Below, piece by piece: positions 29,947 through 34,236 of a stretch of DNA of 34,236 nucleotides (position 1 is the first letter of the stretch; each line of letters opens with the position of its first letter). The DNA lies in NCBI GenBank assembly GCA_003165005.1, contig PLSB01000059.1, forward strand, positions 616-34,851, written 5' to 3'. Below the pieces are notes generated by a model. The model saw nothing but the letters and a program-made list of their open reading frames with translations, had not been told where the DNA came from and ran no database searches. A program made the translations under genes and the position numbers. Source of the stretch: Acidobacteriaceae bacterium (GTDB lineage Bacteria; Acidobacteriota; Terriglobia; Terriglobales; Acidobacteriaceae).

Positions 29947-30448
29947 GGATTCCTCTCAGCAACGCAGCAGTGCAACCGAGGTCAACCTGCAGATGCAACA
30001 GAGAAGCAAAATGCGAAATTGCTTTGGCGGGAAGCTTGCTCGACGATGCGGGCGATGCACTGTGAACTGAGCCGGAGGATTCACTGGCCGGCATGCCTAT
30101 CTGTTCGCCATCGAAGCTAGCTCCAACCGAAAACGCAGGAGTGACCGTGGTAACTCGTCGTTTGCCGGAGGAAGAGATCAGTATTCTTAGGAAACATAGA
30201 TTCAAAAATGTTGTCAAGTGTGGAAAACATATTTAGGAAAACAAGAAAGTTTATTACTTTAGTAAGTATCTTTCGTTCACGGTAGATGGCGCTCCCTGGG
30301 GCCATCCGAAGGACGCATCGCAGGGCAATCGTGTATCGAAATGTGGGAGGTTTTTCAACAAGCACGAGTGCACAGGCTGTGGAAAACGCATCTGGCGAAG
30401 AGCTTTTATGTACACCCGAGTTGAGTGGGGCCGTGACCGCAGCAGGGA
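29947..30448 (-). promoter_or_regulatory. AT-rich intergenic region, likely promoter region of the small-protein/GT4 operon
   Basis: The 502 bp between two same-strand operons contain no supported gene. Positions 30180-30275 are markedly AT-rich against the local background. They hold three related words in the same direction (TAGGAAACATA at 30188, TGGAAAACATA at 30221, TAGGAAAACA at 30234), a TTACT-TT-AGTAA palindrome (30254-30265), a minus-strand TTGACA (30210-30215) without a good -10, and GATGGC/GCCATC arms at 30285-30306. Two TTTTCCACA words (30219-30227 and 30378-30386, minus strand) match the loose DnaA-box pattern. A regulated promoter is the simplest reading. Confidence 0.45.
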
Positions 30449-31507
30449 CTAGACAGCCGCGCCGGCATGCGACGCGAAGAAGCCGTGGTGGAAACGCTGC
30501 CCCGGACGAATGTCTTCGAGAGCCAGAATGAGAGCGTCGGCCAGCGCATGCGATGAGACTTCCGCTGCCAGCCAAACCCCACTGCGCCCCTCGAGCAGTT
30601 CGACGACTCCGCCCGACGCCGGAGTGGCCACGAGGGGAAGGCCGGCAGCGGCGGCCTCGAGAAGCGCATTCGGCATGCCCTCGTAGCGCGACGACAAGAC
30701 GAAGAGCGTAGCGCCCGGGAAAAGCCCATAGGGAGTGTCGAGCGATTCCGCAATGCGGACTGCGCCGCCCAAATCTGTTTTCTGAAGAAGCGCCAGCAGC
30801 GCCGCCTTCTCGCGTCCGGAGCCGGCGATCGTGAGATCGGCCGAAGGGAATCGCTCGCGCACTTTGACAAGCGCCTCGATGAGCAGGTCGAAACCCTTTT
30901 CCGGCGCCAGCCTGCCTGCGGCGAGCAGGTGCGGGCCCTCGCCGCTCCACGCAGACGGCGCACTCTGTACGGCGAGAATGCCTTCGAGATCCACCGGGTT
31001 GGGCAAGACCGCGATCTTTTCGCCAGGGATTCCGATTTCGCGCGTCAGGTCCCTGGCCATGGCGCGCGACTGGCAGATGACGCAATGGGCACGCCGGTAG
31101 AGCAAGCGGTAAAGCAGGCGCGTATACCAGGGAAGACTGCCGTGAGCCAGAGCGGCAGAGACGGTTGCGTTTTGCCGGACCAGGACACGCGTTGCCGGCG
31201 GAAAGAAGGGGCGCAGAAACAGCGCCAGGAAGCTGATCTCGGGGGCGCCCGACAGAATCACGTTGGGCCGCAAGCGCCACACCAGCCGGATGAGCGGAAG
31301 CGCCGCGGCGCGTGCGCGCGCGGCGCCAAGCGCGTGGATCGTCACCCAGGCGGGCAGGGCGCCGGGAGCTGAATCTTGAGCCCGGACCAGGCACAGATGG
31401 ACCTCGAAGCTCTCTCGCGACAGGCCTCGCGCCACCAGCGCCATCACTTGCTGCGCGCCGCCGCCGCCAATCCGTGGAGTCAGCAGGAGGACTTTAGTGC
31501 GTGCCAC
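30449..31507 (-). CDS. GT4-family glycosyltransferase
   Basis: A 352-residue GT-B enzyme. The N-terminus (KVLLLTPRIGGGGAQQVM) has the glycine-rich acceptor-domain loop. The donor domain shows LLAAGRLAPEKGFDLLIEAL, LTIAGSGREKAAL and the E-x7-E motif in YEGMPNALLEAAAAGLPLVA. PNPVDLEGI marks the inter-domain region, as in WaaG/PimA-type proteins. The start is GTG at 31507, with AGGA 8 nt upstream; a TTG at 31531 is less likely. It is divergent from the next GT4 gene, with 184 bp between them that hold no gene and only weak promoter-like sequence. The sugar donor is unknown. Confidence 0.9.
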   Translation of the reverse strand: MARTKVLLLTPRIGGGGAQQVMALVARGLSRESFEVHLCLVRAQDSAPGALPAWVTIHALGAARARAAALPLIRLVWRLRPNVILSGAPEISFLALFLRPFFPPATRVLVRQNATVSAALAHGSLPWYTRLLYRLLYRRAHCVICQSRAMARDLTREIGIPGEKIAVLPNPVDLEGILAVQSAPSAWSGEGPHLLAAGRLAPEKGFDLLIEALVKVRERFPSADLTIAGSGREKAALLALLQKTDLGGAVRIAESLDTPYGLFPGATLFVLSSRYEGMPNALLEAAAAGLPLVATPASGGVVELLEGRSGVWLAAEVSSHALADALILALEDIRPGQRFHHGFFASHAGAAV

Positions 31508-31691
31508 AGTGTGTTTCCTGAAAGGATGCAATTGTCGAACAGTCTCGCGTGCGGGTCATGTGCTGGCAGTCACTGCATCTTTCTTGATAAACTTTTATGA
31601 ATGTCGAAAGTAATCGAATTGTAACCTTTCTTCCCTGAATCTGCGCCGAAGCACTCCCCGACGGGAGATTTCCAACTGCTGAGGCGCTCAG

Positions 31692-32921
31692 ATGGCCGAT
31701 TCGGCTTTCTTTCATCTTCATTTCTCGGCGACGTGCCAGAATCTGCCGCCAACGATTCTGATCGGTGTCACGCATGCGCAGACCTGTCTGGTGCTGGGGG
31801 CGCGGCTGCGCGCCCTGCGCAAGGCCGGCTTCCGCGTTCTCGTGCTCTCCAGTCCCGGGCTGCTGCTCGATCAGACTGCGACGCGCGAGGGCGTGGAGCG
31901 GATCGCACTGCCCATGCAACGCGGTATTGCTCCCTTCGCCGATCTGGTGGCCTTGTTCCGGCTTTGGCGGCTGATCGGCAGATGCCGGCCGGACCTGGTC
32001 GAGTTCAGCACCCCGAAGGCGGGACTGCTGGGGAGCATCGCCGCCTGGCTGCGCGGCGTGCCGCACCGCGTCTACATGCTGCGCGGCCTCAAGCTGGAGG
32101 GCACGTCGGGATTCAAGCGCCGCGTGCTGCTGGCCGCCGAACGCATGGCCGCCCGCTCGGCGCAAGTGGTTCTCTGCAACAGCGAGAGTCTGCGCGAGGA
32201 GGCCCTCGCGCTGCGCGTGGCCGATGCGAGCAAACTCCGTCTGCTTGGCGACGGAAGCAGCAACGGCGTCGATATCGATCGCTTTTCGCCTGGGCCGAGC
32301 AAGGTGCGCGAGGATCTGAACATTCCGGCGAGCGCTCCGGTGATTGGCTTTTCCGGCCGCTTGACGCGCGACAAGGGACTGCCCGAACTGATGGAAGCCT
32401 TCAAGATGATTCTTGCGGCCGAGCCTGCCACAAGGATGCTGCTGGTGGGTTGGTTCGATGCGGCCGAAGACGCGCTCGATCCCGAAGTTAGGGAGCGCAT
32501 TCTCCGTCATCCCAACATCGACTGCACAGGATTCGTAGGTGACACTGCGCCCTATTACCGCGCCATGGACGTGCTGGTTCTGCCTACGTGGCGCGAAGGC
32601 TTCCCGAATGTTGTGCTGGAAGCAGCGGCCACGGGAATCCCCGTCGTCACCACGGCGTCTACCGGCGCGCGCGACTCCGTGATTCCTGAAGTGACCGGCC
32701 TGTTGATTCCGCCGGGGTATCCCTACGCCATCTACGAAGCCGTGATGAAACTCATTCACGATCCCGAGCGGCGGCAGCGCATGGGCCAGGCTGCCCGCGC
32801 GTGGATTCTGGTGCACTACGCGGAAGCGCATGTTGTGGGCTTGACCGTCGATTGCTACAAAGGTCTGCTCGCGCAGCGGCTTACGGGACCGGTCTTGGCT
32901 GCGAAGAATGCAACGTTCTGA
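31692..32921 (+). CDS. GT4-family glycosyltransferase (PglA/CapM-like)
   Basis: A 409-residue GT-B enzyme. STPKAGLLGSIAAWLRGVP then YMLRGLKLE, and LGDGSSNGVDIDRF, are words of the GT4 subgroup that transfers a second sugar onto an undecaprenyl-diphosphate-linked sugar. The donor domain has IGFSGRLTRDKGLPELMEAF, FVGDTAPYYRAMDVLVLPTW and the E-x7-E motif in REGFPNVVLEAAATGIPVVT. Substrates are unknown. GAGG lies about 8 nt before the ATG; the first about 20 residues are not typical, so a later start is possible. No initiating sugar-phosphate transferase is in the window. Confidence 0.9.
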   Translation: MADSAFFHLHFSATCQNLPPTILIGVTHAQTCLVLGARLRALRKAGFRVLVLSSPGLLLDQTATREGVERIALPMQRGIAPFADLVALFRLWRLIGRCRPDLVEFSTPKAGLLGSIAAWLRGVPHRVYMLRGLKLEGTSGFKRRVLLAAERMAARSAQVVLCNSESLREEALALRVADASKLRLLGDGSSNGVDIDRFSPGPSKVREDLNIPASAPVIGFSGRLTRDKGLPELMEAFKMILAAEPATRMLLVGWFDAAEDALDPEVRERILRHPNIDCTGFVGDTAPYYRAMDVLVLPTWREGFPNVVLEAAATGIPVVTTASTGARDSVIPEVTGLLIPPGYPYAIYEAVMKLIHDPERRQRMGQAARAWILVHYAEAHVVGLTVDCYKGLLAQRLTGPVLAAKNATF

Positions 32922-33005
32922 AATCCTTGCATCGGTTCAGGGGTCTATACTGCGCTGGGCCATGCTCTCGAAAATTTCTTGACAACCGGAAAGGAGCCTG
33001 TGGGA

Positions 33006-33830
33006 ATGAAATACACGTCACTGATGTTTGCCCTGCTGTGGACAGGTATCGTTTACTGCCAGGATTCAAGTGTTGCTAAACCAGGGGCCGGCGTGACCGA
33101 GCAGACCACCGCTACTGCTGCACAGATGCCCGCTGCGAGCTCGGGAACCTCGAGCGAGAAGATGGCGAAGATCGTGGTTTACCGCGTAAAGGCATTCAAG
33201 GGGAGTGCCATTAAGCCGCCCGTGCTCTACGACGGACTCCTTGCTGCGTTTTTGTATAACGGCAGTTATGTTGAGCTGCTCGTGCCCCCGGGCCAGCACA
33301 TTATCAGCTCAGACAAACAGGGATCCAGGATTTTTGCTGGAAAGAGGGAAAACATACTGACGATCGACGCCAAGGCGGGAGAAGTCAGCTACGTTCAGCT
33401 GGAAGTCGTGATGGGCGCGTGGCACGGTGTTGGAGAGGTCCGCCAAGCCTCGCCGGAGGAGGGGAAGGCCGCTTCGGAGTCTCTTCCCCGGCAGGAGCCG
33501 GACTGGACCCGAGCTGGAAAGACCTGGCTGGACAGTCATACTGAGCCGGCGGCAATCAAGGTTGATGGCACCTGGCATGGGAGCGAATGGGGAGATATTG
33601 TCCTTCATCAGGCCGAGGGCAGCGGAGAGCTGAAGGGCACTTGCGACAAATGGGACATTAACGGATTGGTAAGCGGAAACCGCGTCTACCTGCTCTTTGC
33701 CAGCTACGGCGATGTTGCGTATTCTGCCGTGCTGACTGCCGCTGGCGATAAGACCCTGGACGGCGATTATGCCAAGGGCGTTCGGGCGGACGCTACTGCC
33801 GGGAAGACAATTCACCTGACCAAAGAGTAA
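33006..33830 (+). CDS. Exported protein with DUF2846-like domain
   Basis: A 274-residue protein. Residues 1-19 are a signal peptide (MKYTSLMFALLWTGIVYC); the Cys19 is not in a good lipobox. A Ser/Thr/Ala-rich linker follows. Residues about 53-140 match a DUF2846-like fold: IVVYRVKAFKGSAIKPPVLYDG, LYNGSYVELLVPPGQHII, VSYVQLEVVMGAW. The C-terminal part (about 180-270) is a second strand-rich domain with WHGSEWGDIVLHQ and TLDGDYAKGVRADATAGKTI, resembling a small beta-barrel of unknown role. AGGAG precedes the ATG. The gene follows the GT4 gene by 84 bp and ends before a terminator. Function unknown. Confidence 0.8.
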   Translation: MKYTSLMFALLWTGIVYCQDSSVAKPGAGVTEQTTATAAQMPAASSGTSSEKMAKIVVYRVKAFKGSAIKPPVLYDGLLAAFLYNGSYVELLVPPGQHIISSDKQGSRIFAGKRENILTIDAKAGEVSYVQLEVVMGAWHGVGEVRQASPEEGKAASESLPRQEPDWTRAGKTWLDSHTEPAAIKVDGTWHGSEWGDIVLHQAEGSGELKGTCDKWDINGLVSGNRVYLLFASYGDVAYSAVLTAAGDKTLDGDYAKGVRADATAGKTIHLTKE

Positions 33831-33861
33831 CCGGAGTTCGGGCTGACACCACGAGATGCAG

Positions 33862-33902
33862 TGGGACGGGCGCCCGAGAGAAGGGCCACGCCCGTCCCAT
33901 TT
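33862..33902 (+). terminator. Hairpin terminator (short T-run)
   Basis: Arms TGGGACGGGCG (33862-33872) and CGCCCGTCCCA (33889-33899) pair perfectly over 11 bp with a 16-nt loop, followed by TTT. It lies 32 bp after the preceding stop codon and 37 bp before the RNase J start. The short T-run makes partial termination likely. Confidence 0.7.
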
Positions 33903-33938
33903 GCGCAAAGGGCGCGGTGGTAGCATCGGAGTTGTCCG

Positions 33939-34236
33939 ATGAAATCAAAAAAACTGCAAATCATTCCTCTTGGCGGCCTGGGCGAGTTCGGCATGAACTG
34001 CCTGGCGTTGCGCTGGGAAGACGACATTATTGTCATTGACGCGGGGCTGATGTTTCCCGAGTCGGAGCTGCTGGGCGTCGACATTGTCGTGCCCGATATC
34101 ACCTACCTGATCGAGAACAAGAAGCACGTGCGCGGCATTGTGCTCACGCACGGCCACGAGGATCACATCGGCGGCCTGCCCTGGATCCTGAGCGAGCTGA
34201 AGGTTCCCGTCTACGCCACCGAGTTCACCCTGGCCT
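33939..34236 (+). CDS. rnj: Ribonuclease J, N-terminal part (runs off right edge)
   Basis: The first 99 codons of a metallo-beta-lactamase/beta-CASP ribonuclease that has 5'-3' exonuclease and endonuclease activity in mRNA and rRNA processing. Start LQIIPLGGLGEFGMNCLAL (6-24) and the zinc motif LTHGHEDHIGGLPW (69-82; His71, His73, Asp75, His76) are diagnostic, as is DAGLMFPESELLGVD (34-48). GGAG lies 8 nt before the ATG. The beta-CASP and C-terminal domains are outside the window. Confidence 0.95.
   Translation, partial: MKSKKLQIIPLGGLGEFGMNCLALRWEDDIIVIDAGLMFPESELLGVDIVVPDITYLIENKKHVRGIVLTHGHEDHIGGLPWILSELKVPVYATEFTLA

Noticed and set aside
29750-30217. 155-codon minus-strand frame over the small membrane protein and its leader
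   Set aside because: It has no Shine-Dalgarno and is Ser/Ala-rich; the 83-residue frame has a strong ribosome site and ATGA coupling.
30180-30390. Replication origin suggested by AT-richness and two DnaA-box-like words
   Set aside because: No dnaA, dnaN, gyr, parA or other origin-linked gene is near, and about two loose-consensus matches are expected by chance in a window this size.
30117-31394. 425-codon minus-strand frame overlapping a GT4 gene
   Set aside because: Out-of-frame shadow of the GT4 gene at 30449-31507; Arg/Ser/Ala-rich with no motif.
31555-31575. Sigma-54-like promoter (TGGCA...TGCA) between the divergent GT4 genes
   Set aside because: The GG and GC dinucleotides are two bases too close for a sigma-54 site.

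Overview
The window is high-GC bacterial chromosome, most likely from an acidobacterium (Acidobacteriota, class Terriglobia). Three things point there: the TonB-dependent receptor with an N-terminal carboxypeptidase-regulatory domain, the mix of glycoside hydrolases, Gfo/Idh/MocA dehydrogenase and TIM-barrel isomerase genes, and the many short palindromic and 7-9 bp tandem repeats between genes. The taxonomic call is inference from gene content. I see no tRNA, rRNA, CRISPR array, insertion sequence, integrase or prophage gene.

Layout. (1) 1-1647, minus: a type IV pilus/type II secretion pair, PilC/GspF followed by the N-terminus of a PilB/GspE-type ATPase that runs off the left edge. (2) 1813-6177: a small membrane protein, an AbrB-like/RelE-like putative toxin-antitoxin pair with a candidate operator, a CapA-like metallophosphatase, an unknown membrane protein and an EamA transporter. 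(3) 6342-11049: a secreted unknown protein, a PP2C phosphatase, a VOC protein and a 14-TM DHA2 drug exporter. (4) 11164-15363: Tat-exported GH29 fucosidase, Gfo/Idh/MocA oxidoreductase and a TIM-barrel sugar isomerase/epimerase, probably one sugar-degradation unit. (5) 15447-19684: an orphan PD-(D/E)XK-type putative restriction endonuclease, divergent from the TonB receptor. (6) 19765-25496: nicotinate phosphoribosyltransferase, homocysteine S-methyltransferase family protein, secreted GH51 arabinofuranosidase and a PfkB sugar kinase. (7) 25682-33830: a small conserved protein, then a surface-polysaccharide region with a MurJ/Wzx-like flippase, a DUF2334 deacetylase-like protein, three GT4 glycosyltransferases, a coupled small membrane protein and a DUF2846-like exported protein. 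(8) 33939 to the right edge: the start of ribonuclease J.

How they fit together: regions 4-6 read as uptake (TonB receptor), periplasmic or extracellular hydrolysis (GH29, GH51) and cytoplasmic processing (dehydrogenase, isomerase, kinase) of plant or microbial polysaccharides. Region 7 reads as assembly of an exported glycan.

The most unusual content is the repeats. I find (A) hairpins with a conserved frame and co-varying stems, one of them in frame inside the nuclease gene; (B) about 86-bp elements, one in frame ahead of a signal peptide; (E) tandem hairpins with different stems but a constant AGGA-type tetraloop at three loci, one supplying the stop codon of the nuclease; and (F) 7-9 bp tandem arrays, often in inverted pairs and abutting stop codons. 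No mobilising enzyme is present in the window.
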